Source: Euryarchaeota archaeon UBA443
Lineage (GTDB): Archaea; Thermoplasmatota; Poseidoniia; Poseidoniales; Poseidoniaceae
Length of the DNA stretch: 7,748 bases
Assembly: GCA_002499195.1 (NCBI GenBank)
Contig: DAKS01000056.1
Location: 1-7,748, forward strand
Direction: 5' to 3'
Shown: one piece after another, positions 1-6,439 of the stretch
Position numbering within the stretch: the first letter of the stretch is position 1
Layout of the letters: the number at the start of each line of letters is the position of its first letter
Notes under the pieces: model-generated
Databases searched by the model: none
Told to the model about the DNA's origin: nothing
The model's input: the letters and a program-made list of their open reading frames with translations, nothing else
Position numbers and translations under genes: made by a program

Positions 1-559
<559 letters not shown>

Positions 560-568
560 AAGAAAAGC

Positions 569-610
569 GAGGCTGGGGCTCCTAGAGCCCCAGTCTCCAC
601 CTTTTTTATT
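569..610. terminator. Strong hairpin and T-tract between 16S and the convergent gene
   Basis: Bases 569-581 pair with 585-597 over 13 bp (one G-U pair) around a 3-nt loop CTA; the core is CTGGGGCTC / GAGCCCCAG. A CTTTTTTATTT tract follows at 601-611. Read on the other strand the stem is followed by TTTTCT (561-566), so it could stop transcription from both sides: the 16S rRNA from the left and the NAD kinase/glucokinase operon from the right. Archaeal termination depends mainly on U-tracts, so the hairpin may instead protect or process the 16S 3' end, which lies only 9 nt upstream. Confidence 0.8.
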
Positions 611-628
611 TCCTATACGGTTTACTTT

Positions 629-1372
629 TTACACCGAATGGAGTTTTGCTGCTCCAATTGATCCAGTCAAATCACCGAATTTTGAAATTGTAATTGGAGT
701 ATTCATTCTCCCCTCAATAATGCTCAACCATTCACTTGAATCATTGGTTATACCTCCACTAAGTATGAACCGATCTGGCTTGAATTCTATTTCAAGAAAC
801 TCAAGAATTGAACAAAGGCGTATTGCCCAATCTTCAATGGATAGATTTTCATTATTCATCGTTCGAACAGATGCAAATTGTTCTAGGGAACAGTTGAGTT
901 CTGGATGAATGATTCTACCATATTCAGTTCCAGATTCTAATTCCCCCTGCCTAAGCCATGCTGAGCCAATACCAGTTCCTAGGGTTAGGCAGAGAATATT
1001 CTCATTTTCCCACCCTTTAGTTTGCTTATTCATAGCTAAGGCAGCCGCATCAGCATCATTGATGATGAGAATATCTCCATAAACAACATCCTTGAGTTGA
1101 CTTGGAAGATTATAGCCTTCCCATGCGGTATCAAGATTAGGTGCATCAATGATTATACCTTTCTCAACCATCCCAGGGAAACCAATTCCAATATGTCCTC
1201 TATGCTCCCATTTTGTTATGATCTCACCAATCATTTCGATGATCGAATTAGGATTTTTCCTATCTACATATTCCATTGTAGTATGGGCGACTATTTCCTT
1301 AGAATCAACCAGACAGAATTTGATTGAAGAACCACCGATGTCGACCCCAAGAACAGGTTGTTCATGGTCCAA
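629..1372 (-). CDS. Polyphosphate/ATP glucokinase-like ROK family kinase
   Basis: Predicted cytosolic sugar kinase of 247 residues, expected to phosphorylate glucose to glucose-6-phosphate with polyphosphate and/or ATP. Seen in the protein: phosphate-1 loop DIGGSSIK (11-18), GIGFPGMVEKG (62-72), NLDTAWEGYN (79-88), NDADAAALA (105-113) with likely catalytic Asp106, LGTGIGSA (131-138), SGGI (205-208) and LTGSIGAA (235-242). The NLDxxW element, the short length and the absent CxCGxxGCxE zinc motif of typical ROK kinases all point to the polyphosphate glucokinase (PPGK) branch. Odd point: the usual E-x-G-H substrate motif reads EYGR (150-153), so the His is replaced by Arg. The start is TTG: an in-frame stop lies five codons upstream and the next Met (33) would remove the phosphate loop. 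An SD-like GGAAGTGAT lies 7 nt upstream and contains the stop of the NAD kinase gene, so the two are cotranscribed. Phosphoryl donor is not readable from sequence. Confidence 0.85.
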   Translation of the reverse strand: MDHEQPVLGVDIGGSSIKFCLVDSKEIVAHTTMEYVDRKNPNSIIEMIGEIITKWEHRGHIGIGFPGMVEKGIIIDAPNLDTAWEGYNLPSQLKDVVYGDILIINDADAAALAMNKQTKGWENENILCLTLGTGIGSAWLRQGELESGTEYGRIIHPELNCSLEQFASVRTMNNENLSIEDWAIRLCSILEFLEIEFKPDRFILSGGITNDSSEWLSIIEGRMNTPITISKFGDLTGSIGAAKLHSV

Positions 1373-1373
1373 T

Positions 1374-1382
1374 GAATCACTT
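1374..1382 (-). promoter_or_regulatory. Ribosome binding site overlapping the upstream stop codon
   Basis: On the minus strand GGAAGTGAT matches the ideal GGAGGTGAT, which is complementary to the 16S tail at 551-559, with one mismatch. It includes the TGA stop of the NAD-kinase-like gene and sits 7 nt (counted from GGAAG) before the TTG start of the kinase gene. This decides the TTG start and suggests translational coupling. Confidence 0.65.
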
Positions 1383-2264
1383 CCCTATCGATTCAATAAG
1401 TCGCTCTTTCATCGATTGACGAAAAGTCAGAAGTCGAAGTTTTGGTGCATTCAAATCTACTGTAATAGATGCGCCACGATTGAAATGAACTTCATCCCAG
1501 CCATCAGGTACAACATAGCCGCGATGCATGTCACTGAGGATTTGGGTTGGCTCTTTGGTCCAATCAACCCAAGCCCACCGTTCTTCCTTTCGTTGCTGAT
1601 GATCAAGGTCTCTTGCTAAAACGAAGTAATGTGAATTGACTTCATCATCATCGATTGAAGCTCTAATCTCTTCGAGGGTTTGCATGTCAAGACTATGGGA
1701 AAACCAAGCACCTTGACCAAGCCATGTCGAGAAAATCAAACCACTGCTCTGCTGATTCGTGTTCTTCTCTCCTCTTCGGAGATAATATTTGCTTGGAGCG
1801 TATTGATGCGTATTTGCGATCAATAATTCATTCATTGCAGGATCGGTGGTGTACCTATTACCCGAAGTTGAATCAATAATCGCTCGTAATCGAGGCAGAT
1901 TGTTTTCGATTGCTTTTCCATTGAGAGCAGCAGAAAAGTCCTCTGCAAAGGTTTCTAGGGTAGAATCCATGTAAAATCCCACACTTCCATTTTTGTCACT
2001 GCTTACAGGATGAGAATTCACGCCCATAACTGGAGTATTTTCGTCAATATTGTGAGAAATGGACGTAAGTGTACCATCTCCTCCAAGAACAATAACGAGG
2101 TCACGGCCTATGAAATCAGCACGGCGCACCCGTTCTCGTGCTCTCAACTCGATGCGGAGTTGATGCGTTGTTGTCATATCCTCAAGAATAGATTTGAGTT
2201 GTGTAAGACTTTCATCGTGAATGGATTCGAAGTTTTTCTTATACACTACAAGCACATTGGTCAT
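1377..2264 (-). CDS. NAD kinase family protein, divergent (NADK2-like)
   Basis: Predicted cytosolic kinase of 295 residues that would phosphorylate NAD(H) to NADP(H). The N-terminal Rossmann-like half carries LVIVLGGDGT (56-65) with the family's catalytic-region Asp63; MNELLIAN (144-151) contains the conserved Asn-Glu pair that contacts nucleotide in NAD kinases; and the C-terminal half ends in a typical strand pattern (HFNRGASITVDL, 260-271, then KLRLLTF). The second glycine motif reads SSGLIFSTWLGQGAW (173-187) rather than the common GDGLIVSTPTGSTAY; that SSGL...G...AW form is what I recall from the NADK2 (mitochondrial-type) branch, so substrate specificity is less certain than family membership. 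ATG start with SD GGAGGAGAGG a few bases upstream. It is first in an operon with the PPGK-like kinase (4-bp gap). NADP and glucose-6-phosphate production both feed glucose-6-phosphate dehydrogenase, giving a plausible shared role in NADPH supply, which is inference. Confidence 0.85.
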   Translation of the reverse strand: MTNVLVVYKKNFESIHDESLTQLKSILEDMTTTHQLRIELRARERVRRADFIGRDLVIVLGGDGTLTSISHNIDENTPVMGVNSHPVSSDKNGSVGFYMDSTLETFAEDFSAALNGKAIENNLPRLRAIIDSTSGNRYTTDPAMNELLIANTHQYAPSKYYLRRGEKNTNQQSSGLIFSTWLGQGAWFSHSLDMQTLEEIRASIDDDEVNSHYFVLARDLDHQQRKEERWAWVDWTKEPTQILSDMHRGYVVPDGWDEVHFNRGASITVDLNAPKLRLLTFRQSMKERLIESIGK

Positions 2265-2266
2265 AA

Positions 2267-2276
2267 CCTCTCCTCC
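2267..2276 (-). promoter_or_regulatory. Shine-Dalgarno site of the NAD kinase gene
   Basis: On the minus strand GGAGGAGAGG lies 2 nt before the ATG at 2264, with its GGAGG core 7 nt from the start. It pairs with the CCTCC in the 16S tail at 554-558. It shows that this operon has a leader, unlike the genes facing the other way. Confidence 0.7.
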
Positions 2277-2297
2277 GTATCAAGCCAAGTGGTTGAC

Positions 2298-2310
2298 CTT
2301 CTTGAAGAAG
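2298..2310. promoter_or_regulatory. Candidate operator: inverted repeat CTTCTTGAAGAAG
   Basis: Two perfect 6-bp arms around one central base, in the 83-bp gap between divergent genes. If the TATA-like element at 2317-2328 drives the leftward operon, this repeat falls between TATA and transcription start, a common place for archaeal repressors to bind. An identical 11-mer CCTTCTTGAAG recurs at 6361-6371 before another promoter. No regulator is identified; the call rests only on symmetry and position. Confidence 0.4.
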
Positions 2311-2316
2311 ACCGAT

Positions 2317-2328
2317 GATTCATAAATC
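2317..2328. promoter_or_regulatory. TATA-like element, possibly bidirectional
   Basis: GATTCATAAATC is almost its own reverse complement (GATTTATGAATC). Rightward, its AT core is centred about 23 bp before the ATG at 2348, the spacing expected for a leaderless archaeal mRNA. Leftward, it would place the start of the NAD kinase mRNA near 2298, giving a leader of about 35 nt that includes the SD site. Confidence 0.5.
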
Positions 2329-2347
2329 TCCAAGCCTAGGACAAGAC

Positions 2348-2938
2348 ATGGAAGAGAAAGAAGATTTCTGGGGCGAAATAGAATCTGCTCAGGACGAAGC
2401 AATCCCGTCGGTTATGATTTCAGGAGAAACTCAATCGATGACAGTTCCACAACAAATGTATGGTACTCAACAACAAATGATCCTGATGCAACAACCTTCA
2501 TCTGCTCCGCAAGTGATTGGAATTTTCGTCATCATTTACGGGGCTATCAATTCCCTGGGTGGACTTCTGGGAGTCTTTGGAGGAGCACTTTTGGAATCTG
2601 AATTTGACGCTGAAGGATCAGGTTTGATGCTGCTTGCATTTTCACTCGTGAGCTTGGCTATTGGTATTGGTTTCATTATCTGCGGGACCCAGATTAACCA
2701 ACGGAAAAAGAGAGGAGTACAACTCGCATGGATTCTCATTGTTGTGACCATGACCCTCGGCTTGGCTCAAACAGCACTATTTCCAGTAGATTTGGAGGGC
2801 ACAGGCATGAGTGAGAGCTTATACTACGGTACTCAAATCGGTGGACAGGTGGTCTGTAATGCAATTTGCGGCTTACTTGTTGCAATCCCATTAATGGTAA
2901 ACAATTCGATGATGGATGACTCCTCATTATGGGGTTGA
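2348..2938 (+). CDS. Four-helix membrane protein with Gln-rich N-terminus, function unknown
   Basis: I do not recognise a named family. The 196-residue product has an acidic soluble N-terminus (MEEKEDFWGEIESAQDE), a Gln/Met-rich stretch (35-49), then four predicted membrane helices near 56-80, 92-113, 126-145 and 164-184. The basic loop NQRKKRG (117-123) between helices 2 and 3 suggests it is cytoplasmic, which would put both termini inside. I chose the ATG at 2348 rather than the in-frame ATG at 2315, because a TATA-like box sits 23 bp before 2348 and would lie inside the longer coding region; the longer form would add 11 residues. The gene diverges from the NAD kinase operon and is followed 56 bp later by another membrane protein. 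No lipoprotein or cleavable signal is visible. Confidence 0.8.
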   Translation: MEEKEDFWGEIESAQDEAIPSVMISGETQSMTVPQQMYGTQQQMILMQQPSSAPQVIGIFVIIYGAINSLGGLLGVFGGALLESEFDAEGSGLMLLAFSLVSLAIGIGFIICGTQINQRKKRGVQLAWILIVVTMTLGLAQTALFPVDLEGTGMSESLYYGTQIGGQVVCNAICGLLVAIPLMVNNSMMDDSSLWG

Positions 2939-2994
2939 AAACTGATTGATTGTATTGCTTTTGAGAAAAGAATACGGAACAATTAGTGGTTTTT

Positions 2995-3420
2995 ATGGAT
3001 ATGATATTTGGAGCATGTCCTGAATGTGATACCAAACTCAGATGCCCAGAGAGTGCTACATTAATCCGTTGCCCAAATTGTGAGCACGAATTTCAAACCG
3101 CTCTTCCTTACAACCCCAAAACTCAGCTGTATTTTACAGGCAAGCGCTGTTTCGTTATCGGTTTACTCATCTTTTTAAGTTACTTTGGGCTTGCTCCAAT
3201 GATTGCCTTTGGCACTGGCAATGGGCTTGTAATATTGTTTCTAATTCCGATCGCATTGGGAGGTTCAATCGTTTCGATGGTTGGATTATCGCTCATGTCT
3301 TATGACAAATTTTCGAATGGGAATCGAAGGATAGTCGGGGAATTGGTTGGAATCGGTACGTGTTTGGTTATCCTTTTCTGGCTCTATCAAACTCTTACTG
3401 GATTTAATGGCATTGTTTGA
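2995..3420 (+). CDS. Zinc-ribbon membrane protein with three helices
   Basis: The product (141 residues from the ATG at 2995) starts with a zinc ribbon of MJ0042-like pattern: CPEC (8-11) and CPNC (26-29), followed by EHEF (30-33), with a 14-residue spacer. A linker then leads to three predicted membrane helices near 53-73, 78-103 and 113-134. Zinc binding by the two CxxC knuckles is a family-level expectation; the role is unknown. Such ribbon-plus-membrane proteins are frequent in archaea and may act in membrane protein assembly or sensing, but nothing here shows which. Other starts are possible: GTG at 2986 (adds 3 residues) and ATG at 3001. A weak AATAC element at 2971-2975 lies 22 bp before 2995, so a leaderless start is plausible. 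It lies between two other membrane protein genes on the same strand. Confidence 0.8.
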   Translation: MDMIFGACPECDTKLRCPESATLIRCPNCEHEFQTALPYNPKTQLYFTGKRCFVIGLLIFLSYFGLAPMIAFGTGNGLVILFLIPIALGGSIVSMVGLSLMSYDKFSNGNRRIVGELVGIGTCLVILFWLYQTLTGFNGIV

Positions 3421-3472
3421 TGTTCAATTAGAACGGCTGAGCCACTCGTCATTTTGTTGGATGATGGGTTAG

Positions 3473-3482
3473 AAACATAAAC
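3473..3482 (+). promoter_or_regulatory. TATA-like box for the GIDE-domain gene
   Basis: AACATAAAC preceded by a purine-rich AGAAA (a plausible TFB recognition element) lies about 24 bp before the ATG at 3503. This spacing supports a leaderless transcript and a start at 3503 rather than the GTG at 3485. Confidence 0.5.
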
Positions 3483-3502
3483 CCGTGTACCTAGGGATTC
3501 AT

Positions 3503-4822
3503 ATGAACATCAATGATCTTGACCTTGATAGAGGTTTTTTCCAGTTTACACTACCATATCGATGGCAGTATTGGATTGTATGGGTACTTGGAATGCTCAT
3601 GATTCTAGTTGGTGTAGTTGTAAACCCCGTCATTTGTCTGTTTGGATTACTCGTCGTTGGAATGAGTTCACCAGGTTCTCTTGAGGCTGATCTTCACAAG
3701 GTTCGTAAATCAGCTCCACAACCCGAAGATCTCGAAAAAGAAGCATTGGAGAAGGGTTTCTCCATTGATTCATGGTGGATGGGTAGGACCTCTTATACTC
3801 CAACTGCTGATCCAAGTGATTGGATTCTAACCGCTCCAGGGCCAACCACATGGAATGAAAATCAGTATCTTCCACATGGTGATGGCACTCCTCTGCCTGA
3901 ACATCCAGTGAAAGTTGGAACACCTCGGCCTGCAACTATCTCAACCTATGGAATAATGATGCTTCTTTTCGTGATTGGCTCCTGTATTGGAGCCGGTTAC
4001 ATAGTCAATGAAACTCCTTCGGGAGAAGATCTTTTCTACATCCCATATATTGTGCTTGGTGTTGGTTTGATTTGGGCACTGCTTGGCTACTTTCAGTACA
4101 AGATGCAGCGTCAGATGGCTGATACACCAACCAGTCTCGTACGCTCCGTAGCAGTCGGGAATCCAGAACTCGTCGGACAAGTACGCCCTTCAAAATCAGG
4201 AGTTCTCCGAGTTGTTGTTGATGGCCATCCAAATCGCGTTATTCCAAATTGTGTTCATTTTCACTGGTCTTATGAGGTCAAGATTCGAGAACATTATACT
4301 GATAGTGAAGGCAACAGCAAAACAAGAGAATACTGGAAAACAATTCGTGAAGATGGTGGCGGTGTTCCTTTCATCCTGAATGACGGTACTGGTGGTATTG
4401 TTGTCAAACCAACAACCTTCAAGCGAACCGATATGGGTCAATATCTCAAGCGCTGGGAATCAAATCACGGAGACTCGCTCAAGAAGGAACTTGGAATGGA
4501 ATTCGCAGCGCGTCTCTTTACAGGAGGTAATGTTGTCAAACATCGATGGACTGTTTACGCACTCAGAATAGGAAACCCTGTCTACATACTAGGAACAACT
4601 CGAAGTCGACCTCAAGAAGAAATCCAAAGTGAAGGACTTGATGGAACACTACAGAATACCCTACTCGAAGTCGTGGGCGAGGATGCTCCTGGAATCAAAG
4701 CAACCCTTCAGCGAGGTACTGAATTGGCAAATATGGGGCGAATGCGATCCTCATTTGAAGTGATGATAATCCCTCTTTGTTTGACCCTTGGTGGACTTGT
4801 TATCACCCTGATGAACCTCTAA
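3503..4822 (+). CDS. Membrane protein with GIDE (MUL1-like) domain, no RING finger
   Basis: A 439-residue membrane protein. Two predicted N-terminal helices (about 23-40 and 42-56) are followed by a polar segment rich in Trp, Pro and Asp (57-147). Two more helices lie at about 148-168 and 178-197. A soluble domain from about 207 to 365 resembles the GIDE/BAM domain of eukaryotic MUL1/MULAN: DTPTSLVRSVAVG (207-219), the CVHFHWSYEVKIREH strand (250-264), a conserved-looking Trp (278), PFILNDGTGGIVV (289-301), and a late NPVYILGT (358-365). A last helix is at about 418-436. MUL1 has the same helix-GIDE-helix order but ends in a RING finger; here no Cys/His cluster exists, so ubiquitin ligase activity is not expected even though database names often say E3 ligase family. 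The biochemical role of prokaryotic GIDE proteins is not established to my knowledge. The start at 3503 is set by the TATA spacing; GTG 3485 would add 6 residues. Confidence 0.75.
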   Translation: MNINDLDLDRGFFQFTLPYRWQYWIVWVLGMLMILVGVVVNPVICLFGLLVVGMSSPGSLEADLHKVRKSAPQPEDLEKEALEKGFSIDSWWMGRTSYTPTADPSDWILTAPGPTTWNENQYLPHGDGTPLPEHPVKVGTPRPATISTYGIMMLLFVIGSCIGAGYIVNETPSGEDLFYIPYIVLGVGLIWALLGYFQYKMQRQMADTPTSLVRSVAVGNPELVGQVRPSKSGVLRVVVDGHPNRVIPNCVHFHWSYEVKIREHYTDSEGNSKTREYWKTIREDGGGVPFILNDGTGGIVVKPTTFKRTDMGQYLKRWESNHGDSLKKELGMEFAARLFTGGNVVKHRWTVYALRIGNPVYILGTTRSRPQEEIQSEGLDGTLQNTLLEVVGEDAPGIKATLQRGTELANMGRMRSSFEVMIIPLCLTLGGLVITLMNL

Positions 4823-4858
4823 GTGGAGAAGCGCATCCTTCTTGACCCGAATCCGATT

Positions 4859-4863
4859 AGGAG
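4859..4863 (+). promoter_or_regulatory. Shine-Dalgarno site of the thiolase gene
   Basis: AGGAG lies 4 nt before the ATG at 4868 and supports this start over the GTG at 4823. There is no convincing TATA element in the 45-bp gap after the GIDE-domain gene, so the thiolase may be read from an upstream promoter. Confidence 0.55.
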
Positions 4864-4867
4864 TTTC

Positions 4868-6088
4868 ATGGCTGATGATGTCGTACTGGTTGGAGGGGCA
4901 CGAACCCCATTTTGTGAATGGGTTGGCGGAAAGCGCGGTGATGGTAAACCAGGTGGACTTTTGAAAACGGTTAGTGCACAAGAATTAGGTGCAATCGCCA
5001 TCAAAGGAGCCTTGGAGAAAACCAACACTGCTCCAGAGAATGTAGACCATGTCGTTATGGGTTATGCCCTTCAAACGTGTTCACAGTCGATTTATGGAGC
5101 TAGACATGCGGGACTTCAAGCAGGAATCCCTCAAGAAGTGCCAATGCTTACACTCTCTCGTATCTGTGGTTCTGGAATACAGTCGATTGTTACTGGAGCT
5201 CAAATGATCATGCTCGATGAAGCATCAACGGTTGTTGCTGGTGGTATGGAGAACCTCTCACAAGCACCTCATGTTCTACGTGGTGCACGCGATGGCTGGA
5301 AACTTGGGCGTTCACCTCCAGTTGAAGATTATATGATGACCAATCTTCAAGATATGACCTGTGGTAAATTCATGGCCCAGACCAGTGACGAAATCTGTGC
5401 AAGAAAGGGAGTCACTCGTGAAGAGACAGATGCCTTTGCATCTCGATCTCATCAGCGTACACTTGCATCCATTGAGAACGGCGTCTTCGATAATGAAATC
5501 GTTGATGTTGTGATTAAATCTCGACGTGGTGACAAAGTCATCACAGCAAAGGACGAAGATCACGTAGTTCGTGATACATCTCCTGAATCTCTATCGAAAC
5601 TTCCTACAGCGTTTGGACCAGATTCACTTGTAACTGCAGGAAATGCCTCTGGAATTGTCGATGGTGCTGCAGCCGTCGTCATCAAGTCTGCTTCTCAAGC
5701 CGAGGCTGATGGAGACAAGCCACTAGCACGTATCGTAGGATGGGGTATTGTCGGATTAGAACCAGCAATCATGGCTTATGGCCCTGTTCCTGCATCTCGA
5801 AAAGCTTTGGAGCGAACAGGACTATCTATCGAGGATATTGATCGCTGGGAGATCAATGAAGCATTCGCAGGTCAAGCCGTTGCCTGTGTCAAAGAACTTG
5901 GTCTTGATGAGGATAAAGTCAATGTCAATGGTGGAGCCGTTGGACTGGGTCATCCACTAGCAGCAACAGGTACTCGACTTACACTAACACTTGCCCATGA
6001 ACTGAAGCGATCCGGTGGAAAGTACGGAATTGCAACAGCATGCATTGGAGGCGGTCAAGGCATCGCTATCGTAATTGAAGCACTTTGA
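4868..6088 (+). CDS. Thiolase (acetyl-CoA acetyltransferase family)
   Basis: Cytosolic thiolase of 406 residues, which would condense two acetyl-CoA to acetoacetyl-CoA or cleave 3-ketoacyl-CoA in beta-oxidation. All catalytic parts are present: nucleophile Cys100 in RICGSG, NEAFAGQ (330-336), His362 in GLGHPLAATG, and acid/base Cys392 in ACIGGGQG. GNASGIVDGAAA (258-269) is also typical. The start is the ATG at 4868, giving the canonical MADDVVLVGGARTPF opening and an SD (AGGAG, 4 nt before); an upstream in-frame GTG at 4823 would add 15 residues unlike thiolases. After ARTPF there are some extra Gly/Lys-rich residues (about 17-30) compared with the usual short loop, which makes it slightly longer than the common ~392. 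It looks like the bacterial/eukaryotic tetrameric class rather than the archaeal thiolase that pairs with a DUF35 partner and HMG-CoA synthase; neither partner is nearby. Direction (mevalonate supply or fatty acid breakdown) cannot be decided here. Confidence 0.93.
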   Translation: MADDVVLVGGARTPFCEWVGGKRGDGKPGGLLKTVSAQELGAIAIKGALEKTNTAPENVDHVVMGYALQTCSQSIYGARHAGLQAGIPQEVPMLTLSRICGSGIQSIVTGAQMIMLDEASTVVAGGMENLSQAPHVLRGARDGWKLGRSPPVEDYMMTNLQDMTCGKFMAQTSDEICARKGVTREETDAFASRSHQRTLASIENGVFDNEIVDVVIKSRRGDKVITAKDEDHVVRDTSPESLSKLPTAFGPDSLVTAGNASGIVDGAAAVVIKSASQAEADGDKPLARIVGWGIVGLEPAIMAYGPVPASRKALERTGLSIEDIDRWEINEAFAGQAVACVKELGLDEDKVNVNGGAVGLGHPLAATGTRLTLTLAHELKRSGGKYGIATACIGGGQGIAIVIEAL

Positions 6089-6093
6089 TTCAC

Positions 6094-6324
6094 ATGAATT
6101 TACTGAACTTATGGTCGCTTGGTCATTTTGTCCAATGGGCATTCATTGGTCGATTTCTACTAACAAATTGGTACATCTTTCTCGCCCTATCAATTGGTTG
6201 GGAGTTCTTGGAACTTACACTTCCATACGAATTTGCTCAAGAAACCTGGAACAATAAGATTTCAGATGTATTAGTCAATATTGCAGGATTTTGGATTGGA
6301 AATCGAATAAGGATCGAATCATAG
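6094..6324 (+). CDS. Small membrane protein with PSS/VanZ-like core motif
   Basis: A 76-residue hydrophobic protein. It carries GHFVQW (10-15), a long hydrophobic stretch ending in WEFLE (36-40), an acidic/aromatic loop (PYEFAQETWNN, 44-54), and DVLVNIAGFWIG (58-69) in a final helix. The order W-E-x-x-E, P-x-F-A-x-x-x-W, D-[IV]-L-x-N-x-x-G closely recalls the central membrane segment of eukaryotic phosphatidylserine synthases (PTDSS) and, more loosely, DUF2585/VanZ-like proteins; this is recognition by eye. It is far shorter than PTDSS, so it is either a minimal relative or an unrelated protein with a convergent pattern. The ATG at 6094 is 5 bp after the thiolase stop; a TTG at 6085 overlapping that stop would add 3 residues. 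No strong SD is seen, so coupling to thiolase translation is likely. Function unknown; lipid headgroup chemistry would be speculative. Confidence 0.7.
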   Translation: MNLLNLWSLGHFVQWAFIGRFLLTNWYIFLALSIGWEFLELTLPYEFAQETWNNKISDVLVNIAGFWIGNRIRIES

Positions 6325-6439
6325 ATTAGTCTTGGGCAGCAGTCCATGAGTTGCCACTACCCTTCTTGAAGTGAGATAAATACGCCTTTGACTAAATTGG
6401 GGGAGAAAGAACTTTACTATCAATCACTAACCTTTTGAT
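6325..6439 (+). promoter_or_regulatory. Intergenic promoter region with TATA-like box
   Basis: The 115-bp gap before the last gene. TTTACTAT (6413-6420), preceded by purine-rich GAGAAAGAA (6403-6411) as a likely TFB recognition element, is centred 23-24 bp before the ATG at 6440, the same leaderless spacing seen at 2348 and 3503. Upstream, at 6361-6371, lies CCTTCTTGAAG, identical to part of the inverted repeat at 2297-2307. No small gene or RNA is evident. Confidence 0.55.

Noticed and set aside
1149..1619. 156-codon open frame antisense to the kinase and NAD kinase genes
   Set aside because: It spans the junction of two well-supported genes, has no recognisable motif, and has low-complexity Ser/Ile/Pro content typical of a shadow frame.
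2958..2970. Small hairpin CTTTT-GAG-AAAAG before the zinc-ribbon gene
   Set aside because: The stem has only five mostly A-T pairs and no clear T-tract; chance is likely.
3630..3935. Antisense open frame inside the GIDE-domain gene
   Set aside because: Overlaps a well-supported coding region and has no family features.
6326..6395. Inverted pair TTAGTC / GACTAA in the last intergenic region
   Set aside because: Six bases 58 nt apart are expected by chance and do not flank a mobile element.
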